In this document: piece by piece, positions 22,524 through 32,706 of the stretch | Layout: each line of letters begins with the position of its first letter | Numbering within the stretch: position 1 is the stretch's first letter | NCBI GenBank assembly: GCA_025093985.1 | Contig: JACAAK010000016.1 | Coordinates: 310,001 to 374,000, forward strand | DNA length: 64,000 nt | Source of the DNA: Calvatia gigantea | Taxonomy: Eukaryota > Basidiomycota > Agaricomycetes > Agaricales > Lycoperdaceae | Reading direction: 5' to 3' | Position numbers and translations under genes: made by a program | Notes under the pieces: generated by a model | Database searches by the model: none | What the model was told of the DNA's origin: nothing | Seen by the model: only the letters and a program-made list of their open reading frames with translations

Positions 22524-24129
22524 GAATGAATATGAGCTGAAACGAGGTTGGCTCGGGGGTCAGTAGCGAAGCCAGTAAAGGGCGGGAACGAAGGTTGTGG
22601 GTGATGTCTTGAGAGGAGTCACGTTCCAAAAGAAATAGGGGGAATGCGTTTGAAATTCTCAGAGAGATGTGGTCAATCAGTTGAATGAATGCCTTGCTGC
22701 CCGCCCGAGCCTACCCTTTTATCTTCCTGGAGACCTGTGTTGTCTGTGCCTGGACATGCCGGCGAGGCTGTTCTGAATTTGATTTGGGGCCGAATGTCCT
22801 CGTGTTCCAACTCCGAAGCTTCAAGGCCCAAGTGACAAGCTTCAACGCTTGTATGTTTCGCTTCGCCCCCCAAGTGGGAGTTCTCTGAATCCTCGAGGGC
22901 GGCACGACGACTACCACGGCCACGATGACCACACATGTGAGACTGAAGGTTCCTTGTAAAAGCGGGTGCCAAGGGTTGTCAACTCATCGCAATTTTCACT
23001 GGGTTAAGGCTCCGCATAACTCGCCAGCTCAGCGGCAGTGCGGCCCGATCAGTGCGGCCCAGACATATTTTGGTGTGCCGTCAGCCGAGGAGACTCCTAT
23101 CTGACAACCAAATACCCAACAGCAGCAAGAATTCCCAAGAAAATACGATGATGAGGCCTGAGGCGGGTGTATTTGACTGTCATGGCGGTGGGGCTATTTT
23201 TGGACTCCATAAGAATACCCAAGCGCTTATTGCATTAAAGTTACGGACTCAAATCAATCAATCAAATATGAAGATGACATTATCTGATACCGATGAGGCG
23301 CCACTACGGTCATTCTGCCAGTAACGTGAAGCTCTTTGTTCATATGTATTCCTAAGAGACGAACGTGCCTTACCGAGCGCTTTATTTCACACTTTCAATG
23401 GTTTTTCCCTCACAGTACGGCGCCAGTTCAGAGGCACCCACCGTTACCTGGTTTTGCGTGACAAAGGCAGTGAAATGCATCACAAACCCAAGGACCCGGA
23501 CCTTACAGTCATACTTTCTTGACTAACACAGCTTTCTGGGGCGAACTGAGGAGCAAGAAGAATCAGTGTTGCAGGTGTGGCATTCAGCCACCATCTGGAA
23601 GTCTGCGACCCCACATGTCAGAAGCTGCAACACGATTTGTATCATCCTATTGATGCCCCAAATTCCTGCAGTAGGTTGTACCCCATCTTATCCCGAGATG
23701 AACTAACAGTATATATTGTTTTCAACCGTTCCCACTTCATGTGCCAGTGTCTCATACCTTGTGTTTTTTTTTTTCTAACACAAGTCGAATCTCGATGCAC
23801 CTGAAATGAAAGGCCGCTTCAAGTCTTGTGAAGATCATTGCATTCTCAGTGGAGGTCGGGATGAAATTAGTGTGGGATCCCTTAGCCTTGTACTCCACCA
23901 TATGCTGTTTCATATGGACCCAGGTATGGAGATATTCGATAAACTGGCATAATGAACATAACTGATGGCCGAAAGTACAGTAGACGGCAGGTCCTAGGTT
24001 GCGAACATATCAATAATAGGGAAGGGAGGGTGAGACATACAGTCCATCATGCCATAGAATGTCCAGATGCATAACTACCAAATATGTGTAAGGTCCACAA
24101 GGTGAATTAAAAGTAAGATCACCCCAGCA
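22524..24129. other. Gene-less stretch between the Gly-rich gene and its relic
   Basis: No gene is supported. A T-rich tract occurs at about 23763-23776. The left end is the 5' flank of the Gly-rich membrane protein gene. Confidence 0.45.
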
Positions 24130-25102
24130 CCTTCCCTGAGCTAGCTGAGCTTCATTAGAACTCACAACACTGAAACAAACCCAACCAAGTTGAAATACAT
24201 ATCAGGGTGTCCATAAGGTATTTGCTCCACCGCTCCAAGGGGCAACTAGACCGGTGGTCTCGTTCAGGGGGGCGACAAGGGTCATTAGCAGGGAAAGGGC
24301 TGTCTGGCGTGCACTCAGGAGCATACATAGCCATATTATTATACCCATCGAATGTGAGTGCGATGGAACCCACACGATAATACCGGATCACCCGTTCAGG
24401 CCTCGGTGTCGACGCACTGCGGTCAAGGGGAGTCGGAATCGGTGCAAGATTTGTGCGAGCAGTTTAGCAAGAGGTCAATTATTAGATGGGTGACGGTGTC
24501 ATTATCAGCCACCAGACGGAACGTGGAGTCAATTGATGGTGATTGGAATGCCGCGGTGGAGAGAGGACTACCTGGGCGTGTTCCATCATTGACGCTGCGG
24601 TACTAAGTCGGAATTTAGCCTCAAACCACGGAAAAAAGTTATGTGTGGTGCTCACCTGTGATGAGCATCGAGATATGTATCCGCTGCGAGCAGTGCGCCT
24701 CCGCCGAGCCTCCGCCCACACTAGAGGCCAAAAAAATAATGGGAAAGAGCGTCCCTGCCACTCCTCGGGTCGTGTAACCGCTCCCGTAACCACTCCCATA
24801 CGTTCTAAACCATCAGGGACAGATTTTTTGACACCTTTCTTAGTTGGCGTTGGACGAGGAATCTCACCTGGTACCAAATATCTGGCTGCGTGTACCGCCA
24901 CCTGACAACCGCCCGGAAAAGGGCATTCGTTCAGGTATTATCATTGGTTCACCTTCATTATCCCCCCCGGAAGTTTGGCTACTTTGGTTTTACCTTAACC
25001 CGGCTTCAAAATCTTCGCGATGCCGCCAATGCTTCTGACGCCGCCGCCTTTCCGCTTTTCGAAGTTGGACGAGGAGTGTTTGGTGATGCCTGGTATGAAC
25101 AT
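24130..25102 (-). pseudogene. Decayed paralogue of the Gly-rich membrane protein
   Basis: The minus strand matches the neighbour at 21361-22523 piece by piece. It has the start MFIPGITKHSSS with an EKRKGGG stub (ATG at 25102), the FP-aromatic segment near 24750, the RYYRVGSIALTFDGYNN block near 24340 (cf. YYRASSVALTLDGYND) and the terminal FNLVGFV near 24185. The Gly-rich region has lost its poly-Gly runs and contains stops, the middle is frameshifted, and the last membrane segment ends early with TGA. It is a tandem duplicate that has lost function. Confidence 0.75.
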
Positions 25103-26206
25103 AGATGAACGTATGCTGTAGCGAATTGGCCAAGGAACCCGTTGTAGAAGGTGCCAATAAGCGGCGAGGTGACTGTCCTGGGCTGGTTTATGAGACAGGG
25201 GAGCACCTCACCAGCTTCGCCCTTCAATCTTTCAGAGGGTTTCCCTGGAATGTTTAACGTGTCAGGGGCTACGCTCAAGTTTGTGCATAACGCCTCATGG
25301 CCCAGCCATCCCAGTCAACAGCTCCAGGTACAACGTTCGCAATTTTTTGCCTCTTACCATGTCCGCAGTTCATGTCATGATCAGGTCCCGCTTGCGGCAT
25401 ACAAGAGGTGCAACCTATAACGAGTGTTATAATTTAAGCGTGAGATCATAAGTTGTTTTCGGGCGGGTCAAAGGGTGGTAAGCTCACCTCAACTTCCCCC
25501 AAATCTCGGAGTTGTGGGCAAGGTGGTGAAAGCAAGTTGAGTTGTTCGGGCTTGCCGATGGTCAAATGTGTGACAGCCGAGTATTCCAAGTTGAACCGGG
25601 CACCAAGAGTCCCTCAGAATATGCGAAGGATTAGATCACTCAATCCTGAAGACTGCGGAGAGTTGTCTATCGGGACAGTGAGTCTATTTTGGTTTTGGTT
25701 TTTCCGAGTGTTGAAGCGTTGATCGTCGCTTAAGTGCATTAGACCTCCTGGATCAAACGGACGCACATGAAGACAGCGTCATATGACGCGACGGCGGCTC
25801 AGGCGCCTAACAGAAGTTGCCACTACCGCCACCTTACCATTGATGCACCGAAGTTTCATGGGACCTTCTTCGCAGTTCGGCGTAACTTAAACTTGCAAGA
25901 AAGATTCGTTGGATACCACCTACAACGCCACAGCACCGCAATACGGCGCCAAGTGAAGGGAGGATTCATACCCACTGTTTCTTGGGAAAACCAGGACATG
26001 GTCTAGTTGCCCCCAGACAGCGGGTATCATCTACGGCAACAACGAAGCCCGACTGAATCCTTTGCGGCCCGTTTGTCCCATCACAAGACACCTTCACCAC
26101 ACACACCCAGCGCTTCCTAACCTCCCGCTATTTTTCCTTGTTGGGATATAAGCGAAATGGCTACCACCGAGAAGAACGCCCTATACGGTCTAAACCTTGG
26201 TCAACC
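25103..26206. other. Gene-less stretch upstream of the GH43-type gene
   Basis: No gene is supported. A short segment near 25680-25725 weakly resembles the start of the Gly-rich gene family and may be another relic, but the match is too short to call. Confidence 0.4.
26147..26152 (+). promoter_or_regulatory. TATA box of the GH43-type gene
   Basis: TATAAG on the plus strand, 60 bp before the ATG at 26207. Confidence 0.4.
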
Positions 26207-27545
26207 ATGCTCAATTTCCTTCGATTCGGGTTTTTGGCGGCGTTTTTGAGTGCAACATGCACCTTGACCCTTGCCGTGCCAGCTCCGCTGAACATTACAT
26301 CTACAATGCCCGCACTATCGCCAGAAATGTTGAAGCGAGCTGTGTCTGCACCGTATGTTTTCACGGCGTTTACTTCAGCTTCGGAGTCGAACCTTTTTGT
26401 GTACACTTCAAACGATGGGACGACGTTCAACTTGCTGAAGGGGCCTACGTATACACCGCCTTCAGGGCTTATTAGGGATCCCAGTGTACTTTTACACACC
26501 GAGTATGTGGTTAACTGTCATGTATAGTGTTGTTACTGATCTAGGATCTTGTAGTGGGAGATATTACATTGCCTGTGCGTGAAATGCTGTGCGCTCGTCA
26601 TGATTCAACGTGCGGACCTGTCGGTTATTAGACACCACCAACTGGACTGGAACCAACTTTGCAATCGCGGTATGCCTCGTTTCACTGCTTTTCTTCCCGC
26701 TTTGACCATCTGTCCTTCATAACAGAGCAGCTCCGATCTTATCAACTGGACCTTAGTGACCACAGTTTCCACTTCTTCTTCGGTAATCAGACCCATTAAT
26801 ACATGGGCTCCTGTAAGTCAACATTGATATGTCATGTGCTCCAGGGGCTTATCACATAAGCCAATGTCGTTAGGAATTTTTCAAAGACCCTAGAACTGGT
26901 AAACTAAACGTTGTCGTTTCGTTGTCGACAGGAAGTTATGGCCCATTCCTTCCCTATGTTTACACCGCCAACGATTCGACATTGAGGTCCTGGTCTGGCC
27001 CCGTTGTTATGTCCGGGATATCCAACGCTGGACTTGGGTACATCGATACATTCCCTATATACTTCAAGTGGGTCTACCTCTTTGTGGTGTTATACCTCCG
27101 GAGTAATGATACCTTGGTTTGATAGCAACCAATATCATATCTTTACCAAGGCGGAGTCCAATGGCGAGAAGCACGTCGAACACGCCGTTGCGTCATCTCT
27201 CACTGGTCCGTACTCTTTTATCCAAAGAGGGGACTTCGCTGGTTGGGGACAGGCTGAGGGTCCTTGTATTACCGTTCTTCCGAATGGGAAATTCCGCTTG
27301 TGAGTATCTACCGTTTTTGTATGCCCTACGATGTCGTTGTTAAACATTCTTGATGGTACAGGTATGCAGACGGATTTAGTTCTGGTGAGCGCTCTCGATG
27401 CCGATGGGTATAACAACATTAACTCCGAGGCATAACAGGGAAGTACATCTATTCCGATTCGAGTGACCTGCGTACTTGGTCGGCGTATCAGACGATGCCT
27501 GGCCTCAGTGGCATCGTGAGGCATGGTACGGTGTTGAAGCAGTAA
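26207..27545 (+). CDS. Secreted GH43-type glycoside hydrolase (arabinanase/xylosidase-like)
   Basis: Eight exons (26207-26502, 26555-26574, 26632-26669, 26726-26812, 26874-27067, 27126-27299, 27362-27384, 27439-27545) join to 312 residues. The first ATG in the frame is upstream at 26138, but the start at 26207 opens directly on a signal peptide (MLNFLRFGFLAAFLSATCTL), so I chose it. The three acidic residues expected of the five-bladed GH43 propeller are in place: the base in GLIRDPSVL, the modulator in GYIDTFP and the acid in QAEGPCI. Other family marks are DGRYYI, TNWTGTNFAIA, NTWAPE and HVEHAVASSLTGPY. It probably trims arabinose- or xylose-containing plant polysaccharides outside the cell. 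The exact substrate cannot be read from the sequence. The frame is intact. Confidence 0.87.
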
Positions 27546-28352
27546 AGGCCGGAGAGCCGCTCCAATGTATTCGATACGATTTGACGCCGTCCCCTGATAA
27601 ATTGTTATCTTAGTAACACTCACTCGGGGGGTCCATCAGGGGTGCCCGAACATAAGAAGAACAAGATATAGATTCCCACATCCTCGATGAATTTTCCATC
27701 AGAGACTTATCAGCAAATGATGTTCCAGTTCAAGGATTTCGGCTATCTTCCATGCTACTCGCTCGCCCAAGCCTCTCTTGTCTGATGGTCTGCTATTATT
27801 TAAGCTTGTTGTTTGGGCTTCTCGGCTGGTGGGGCCGCTTTATACATTCCGTCTTAATACAATTGGCTGGGGATGCTCGGTTCAACAAGGGTGCTTCGCT
27901 TGGGACAGAGAGACATGCACACTTCTAGCACAATATTGACAAGGTTCTGTCGGTCAACATGACGGCAATCTAACTATGAAACAGTCATCTTGATGTGGTG
28001 ACATTCCATCCCACCGGTGAGACTTTTCCAGGCAAGCATCTATGAAAAGGCCTCCTGTTTACTACCATGGCGATATCACTACTTCTGACGCTGACCATCA
28101 ACTTGGCGGACTTCCCGAGATGGTGGGTTTGCGTGATAATGAATCATTGACAAAGACAAGCAGCTTTCATCAATAGGCGTTTATCTTAGCATGCGCTGCT
28201 AGCGCTCGGCTACGACTTGCTCCTTGCTCTTTGAACACCACCTTCATCTTGCTCAAGCTCATCTATCTACTCGCCACTTCTGCATTGATCATTCACTTCG
28301 GTTGTGGCAGCCTCAGCCAACGGACCTTTTCGCCTATCCTACTCCAAAAAAT
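27546..28352. other. Intergenic region between the GH43-type gene and the VPS68-like gene
   Basis: No coding region is supported. An open frame continues upstream of the next gene's ATG to about 28224 but has no ATG of its own. Confidence 0.45.
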
Positions 28353-29298
28353 ATGTTTCCCTTTTGGTGTTCTGAATCAGAAAACCCGCAACGCATAGAA
28401 ATCGAAGTTCAGGTCGAAACACGGGTGGACGTCGATGATGGTTGGGGTCAAGAGACAGGGTCGGAGGAGGAGAGTCCATCTTTGGGTGGTGGTTCTCACG
28501 GTTCTACACAGTCACACACGACACCGCCTTTGTCCCGTCGCGCAGTTACCTCACCTACGCCAGACCCATACAAGCCCTCACCTTACCTGCGATACCTGCA
28601 CCCGGAGAACCGTAGAATGTCTTTGCCGAGGGGTGATTATGATCCACGCAGGGTATGTTTAAACCCTTGCCCGAATTTCACATTGGGGAAACATAGGAGG
28701 ACAGTTGGAGTCTATCTTGCAGGCGCTTTGGTATGTCCCTTATCTTTTTCGTAGTAGCTTAGTTCTAGGAAATACTAAATGGTATGCTCTTTTGCGACTG
28801 TTGTAGTTTGCGCTGGCGAATTGGACGTTCTTGGACGCCGCCGTGCTGTCATCGCATGCCAGGTCCAAATGGGAGGATGAACCCCCTGTTCATGTCACTT
28901 TCGTCGATTGGGTCCCAGGGATTTGCTCCTTACTGGGATTCTTCGTGATTAATATGATTGATAAGGATAGAATTAGGGGGGAGGAAGGGTTCACAAGCGA
29001 CTCAAGAGCTGTGTGGACCGCGAGGTTGCTCTTGTTCATTGGGTTCGCACTTATGGCTGGCGGTCTCGCTGGCAGTGTGGTGCGTCACTAGTTCTTCTCC
29101 GAATTGAAAGGCTTCTCACTTGGTTTCTTGTGATAGGCGGTCCTAATTCTGAAATATCTTTTGCACAATTACAGCCCCCAATTCACGTACTACGGATACG
29201 CCAACGTTTCGCAGAGTGTTGCGCTCATGCTTTCGGCGGTTGTGCTCTGGATCGCCCAGAATACTAGCAATGAATATGAATATAACCTCACGCTGTAA
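28353..29298 (+). CDS. VPS68: Vps68/TMEM50 (UPF0220) family membrane protein
   Basis: Three exons (28353-28730, 28807-29079, 29137-29298), all in phase 0, give 270 residues. The C-terminal 180 residues hold the family's four membrane segments: GVYLAGALFALANWTFLDAAVL, DWVPGICSLLGFFVINMI, RLLLFIGFALMAGGLAG and SQSVALMLSAVVLWIAQ. The yeast member works with Vps55 in endosome-to-vacuole traffic; that role is inferred here. The first 130 residues are a polar Ser/Pro/Glu-rich extension not typical of the short family members. The in-frame ATG at 28617 would give a product nearer the usual length, so the start is uncertain. Confidence 0.82.
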
Positions 29299-29728
29299 TT
29301 GTCCCTCACCCCCTTACGCCTTCGCTCCTCGTTGCAAATTCATGTAACCAATAGTGTTGTGCCCTTCCGGATATGTGGACTCTTTTTTTCCCATTGTCAA
29401 CAACACGCCCAGTCTGTACAAACGTCACCACTGCTATTCTGGTCATATTGAGTGTGATGTCCGGTCCTGCCCCATTCGAATGACGGTTATGTTTTTATGG
29501 CGCTTCTTTTCCTTTGAACGTGACCTCATAACCGGAATGCTCAATCTGTGATTGGGACTGGACGATAAAAATGATTGTCCTATCTCGCTGCCGACAGGGA
29601 AGGCATGTCCCTATGCTACTTAGTGACAGCAGAAATGGTTAAGAAACATGCGGATCTGAGGTCATCTGGCCTCGACAGGCGATATATAATCAGACTTTTT
29701 CGCCATCTGCTTTGTCTGCTTACAGAGG
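29299..29728. other. Intergenic region upstream of the first GFA-type gene
   Basis: No gene is supported. A GATATATAATC sequence at about 29681-29691 lies 40 bp before the ATG at 29729 and could be its TATA box. Confidence 0.4.
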
Positions 29729-30362
29729 ATGCCTCATCAAGGTTCTTGTCTCTGTGGCCAAGTTACAGTAAAGATAGACGTGATTGTTGAGAGGCAGGTA
29801 TGTCTTATCGGTTTTATCCTCCAGTAGCTGAAATGCTGACGAGTGACTCAAGTATGTCTGTTACTGCGTGGACTGCAGACAGACCAGTGGAAGCGCCATG
29901 AGCGCCAACGTCCTCGTTCCGAAGAGCAAAGTCAAAATTACCGGCCCCACCAAGGAATACAGCTCACCGGCGGAAAGTGGAAACATGGGTTCGTTTCCGG
30001 AACACATCTCTGAGGACTTTGTGGCACTGAGAAAAGACACTTTATAAATGTGCAGTGACGCGAATCTTTTGCAGTAACTGCGGCAGCGCCGTTGGACATG
30101 GTACCACGTTGGCTCCAACTCTTCAGGCCATTCAGACTGGAAATCTTGCAGATTTCGCGACGATTCCTATTGTGGATGAACGTGAGTAACGCTCTGTCCC
30201 CAGACGCTAGACGTATTATCTGAGGGATGATGGCGGGTAGTCTATGTGAGGGATCGCTGGTCGGGTCTTTCTCCAATCCCTGGAGCCAAACAGATTAAAA
30301 CGATGCCGGAGATAGACTTCATACAGAGGGCTCTGGATCTGGAGACAACCACGGCTGCATAA
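29729..30362 (+). CDS. GFA/CENP-V-type zinc protein, copy 1
   Basis: Four exons (29729-29797, 29853-29988, 30056-30181, 30241-30362) join to 150 residues. It carries the Cys pattern of the glutathione-dependent formaldehyde-activating enzyme fold: CLCG at residues 7-10, CYCVDC at about 26-31 followed by RQTSGSA, and FCSNCGSA at about 73-80. The cysteines are expected to bind two zinc ions. Members of this family were named for promoting formaldehyde-glutathione adduct formation, but most fungal copies have no proven reaction. Exons 2 and 3 have exactly the same lengths (136 and 126 nt) and phases as copy 2 at 31752, so the two are tandem duplicates. The C-terminus is 16 residues longer than in copy 2. 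The frame is intact. Confidence 0.85.
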
Positions 30363-31139
30363 GCCGTCGAGGTGGCGGGAGCATCATGTGGAACCCTAAA
30401 CAATAGAGTCAGAATTGGTCGTGAGCTAGAACAAGTTTTTCAAGTCGCTGTTTTCTGTTCGTTCCAGTCGTAACCAGGAATTTCCTGATAGGTGAAGCCG
30501 TGAGAAATCACATTCCATGGCAATTGAGTGGGACTTCTTTCATCTGCTGCGCGCCTCGTGGAAGATGACTATGAATAAGTGGAGTGTGAAATGAATATCG
30601 TCTGGGAACACTCTATCAGAATTCCTACCCAAGTGGAGTAGAATGTGCGTTCAGTTCTTCTCATCGGAAATTCCTACCTTGTGATCAGAATTAGGTTTGT
30701 AGTGTATGACTTATGAAGGACAGGTCGGTGGTCTCCACTGTAGTAGGCCTCCGAGTCTTTCTGATCGGTTCATCAACATCTAGTGCGCACTTTCCCGCAC
30801 AGATTGTAGACAGATTAACGGGGGTGCTCTCTCTGTCTGAATGCCCTGACACCCTAGACATAGAACGGCGTCAAGATCATCGGATCTATCAAGGAGCGTC
30901 AAGTCAGAGCGGCAGCCCGGTAAGCACAGCACCCCATTTCGGCGACCCCGACGTCTTGACGGTCATAACCCGTTCAAATGAACCGATGTTTGTTGAACGT
31001 GATTTGGGTGCTGAGGTGGAAAACTGCGGTGGCGCGATTTCATAGAAGTCACCCGTGCTCAAAGACCAGCTGAGGGCGTTGTGGACAGGACTTTACGACG
31101 ATCCCTTATCTGGTTGGTCGTCGAATTGCGATGAACGGC
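30363..31139. other. Spacer between GFA-type copies
   Basis: No gene is supported. The stretch runs into a relic of a third GFA-type copy. Earlier exons of that relic may lie here in unrecognisable form. Confidence 0.4.
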
Positions 31140-31228
31140 AATTTTGGTGGGTGGTTTTCCTAAAAGATCGTTGGGTGAGACCAGTTAGCCGTGGCGCTGA
31201 GCAAGCCGGGGCCATGTCTGCTTCTTAA
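31140..31228 (+). pseudogene. Relic of a third GFA-type gene (last exon)
   Basis: The plus strand reads VFLKDRWVRPVSRGAEQ, then AGAMSAS and TAA. This matches the last exon of the neighbouring GFA-type genes (LFVKDRWTGLAPISGAAQ, then TMS and stop). The upstream exons with the zinc cysteines are absent or unrecognisable, so this is the remnant of a degraded tandem copy. Confidence 0.6.
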
Positions 31229-31751
31229 CGCAAAAGCTTAGGGCAAATTTTCTGGTTGTTGTCCAACGAGACGGAATATTGCAAACTGTCATCGATTTTC
31301 TGAAGCTGCGAAGATCAGTGTGTAAATATGTGAGGGATTTCATGAGCCTCACCCGACACGGTGACGTAGGGTGACGTGCGCTCCTCCGCTATGAAGTTTA
31401 CCCTCTCGTGAGATCGCCCGAGAATAGCCAATTTGAAATTGATTCATACATACCAAATCACCACAACCTAGTCTTTCAGGTCTGGTGACGCATCTTATGA
31501 CCAATTAGGTTCTCAGGGGAAGACCCAAAGGTATGTGATATTCACAGGAGGAGGGGTTAATTTAAAGGACCCTGAAAACATCCTTGCCCAGAGGCTGTAG
31601 TAGAGGATAGCTTACACATCGATGTGAACATGTCTCTCGTTTGGGTGGGCGCAAAGGGATAAAAAAGCATATAAAGGTGGCCTTCACCCCGCAAATTTTA
31701 CCAGGCGCACCCGAACTACCAGCACTACTACCACTACTACCAGAGTTTACC
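31229..31751. other. Upstream region of GFA-type copy 2
   Basis: No gene is supported. An A-rich TATA-like sequence (GATAAAAAAGC, then ATATAAAGG) lies at about 31658-31680, some 75-95 bp before the ATG at 31752. It is the probable promoter of copy 2. Confidence 0.4.
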
Positions 31752-32335
31752 ATGCCCCACCAGGGAGTTTGCCTTTGCGGTCAGACTAAAGTCGAAGTTG
31801 GCGGCAAGAGTTTCGAGGAACAGGTATGAAGGCTGCGCTAGACCGCCATGCCACGAACAATTCCGATCTTTGATATAACTAGATCGTTTGTCACTGCACG
31901 GATTGCAGACAAACCAGCGGAAGTGCTTTCAGCACCAACATTCTTGCGCCTCAGAAAGACGTGAAGATCACTGGTCCTACCAAGGAGTACACCATCAAAG
32001 CAGCTAGTGGAAACCCTGGTGTGTCTCCTCGACATCGCCACGGTGAACCATGACGTATTGATGCATATATGCTTCAGTTTCTCGTATTTTCTGCAGTAAC
32101 TGCGGGAGTGCGATCTCTCATAAATCAGTCGTTTTCGGGGAAGCTCAGGCCATCCAGACTGGGAACTTTGCTGATTTCGCCAAGATCCCCATTAAGACCG
32201 AACGTGAGTGGCCAACCAGTCATGAATAGTGTATACAACGATTATCTGATGCGATTATGGACAGTCTTCGTGAAGGATCGTTGGACAGGCTTGGCACCTA
32301 TCTCTGGTGCTGCGCAAGCCCAGACCATGTCCTGA
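31752..32335 (+). CDS. GFA/CENP-V-type zinc protein, copy 2
   Basis: Four exons (31752-31823, 31883-32018, 32078-32203, 32265-32335) join to 134 residues. The zinc-binding Cys motifs are complete: CLCG, CHCTDC followed by RQTSGSA, and FCSNCGSA. A KITGPTKEYT strand and AIQTGNFADF also match copy 1. The first exon begins MPHQGVCLCGQ against MPHQGSCLCGQ in copy 1. It is expected to be a small soluble protein of the GFA fold; formaldehyde detoxification is a family inference only. The strong conservation of both copies, with a dead third copy between them, suggests an expanded local cluster. Confidence 0.86.
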
Positions 32336-32706
32336 TAATTATATGTTGATATGTAGACCGTCTATCAATACACTGAGAAGGTTTCGTTTCTTGAACGTAA
32401 AGTCGACGTTAAAGTGCAGATATCTTTCGTATCTTGGCAGCTGAGTTTGGGAAATGAGAGGAATGCCCAGGGGCGGGTGTGTGGCTGCCAGGGCCAGCTG
32501 GCCCTACAGCTGGGCGCGGTCATGTGAGCTACGTGACTTTCGAACCAGCACGTGACAATCAAAACGCGATTGCCTCGTGTTGTTTTGATTTGTTCGGTCC
32601 AGGTTCAACTTGAGTCCGACATTCTCAACGACAACCACTGGATAGTCAACAGTGACCAGGCGTTAGGCCACACATCCAGCAAGACACAAAAGATACCTCC
32701 ACCACC
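32336..32706. other. Intergenic region upstream of the Polo-like kinase
   Basis: A 370 bp promoter-sized gap with no coding region. The last 60 bp before the ATG is A/C-rich, as in many fungal leaders. Confidence 0.4.

Noticed and set aside
26207..27545. GH62 arabinofuranosidase as the name for the secreted hydrolase
   Set aside because: Typical GH62 motifs are missing; the RDPS, IDTF and AEGP acidic residues fit GH43.
28631..28700. Possible GTATGT...ATAG intron in the VPS68-like gene
   Set aside because: Its 44-nt removal would shift the frame away from the conserved RTVGVYLAGAL; reading through keeps it.
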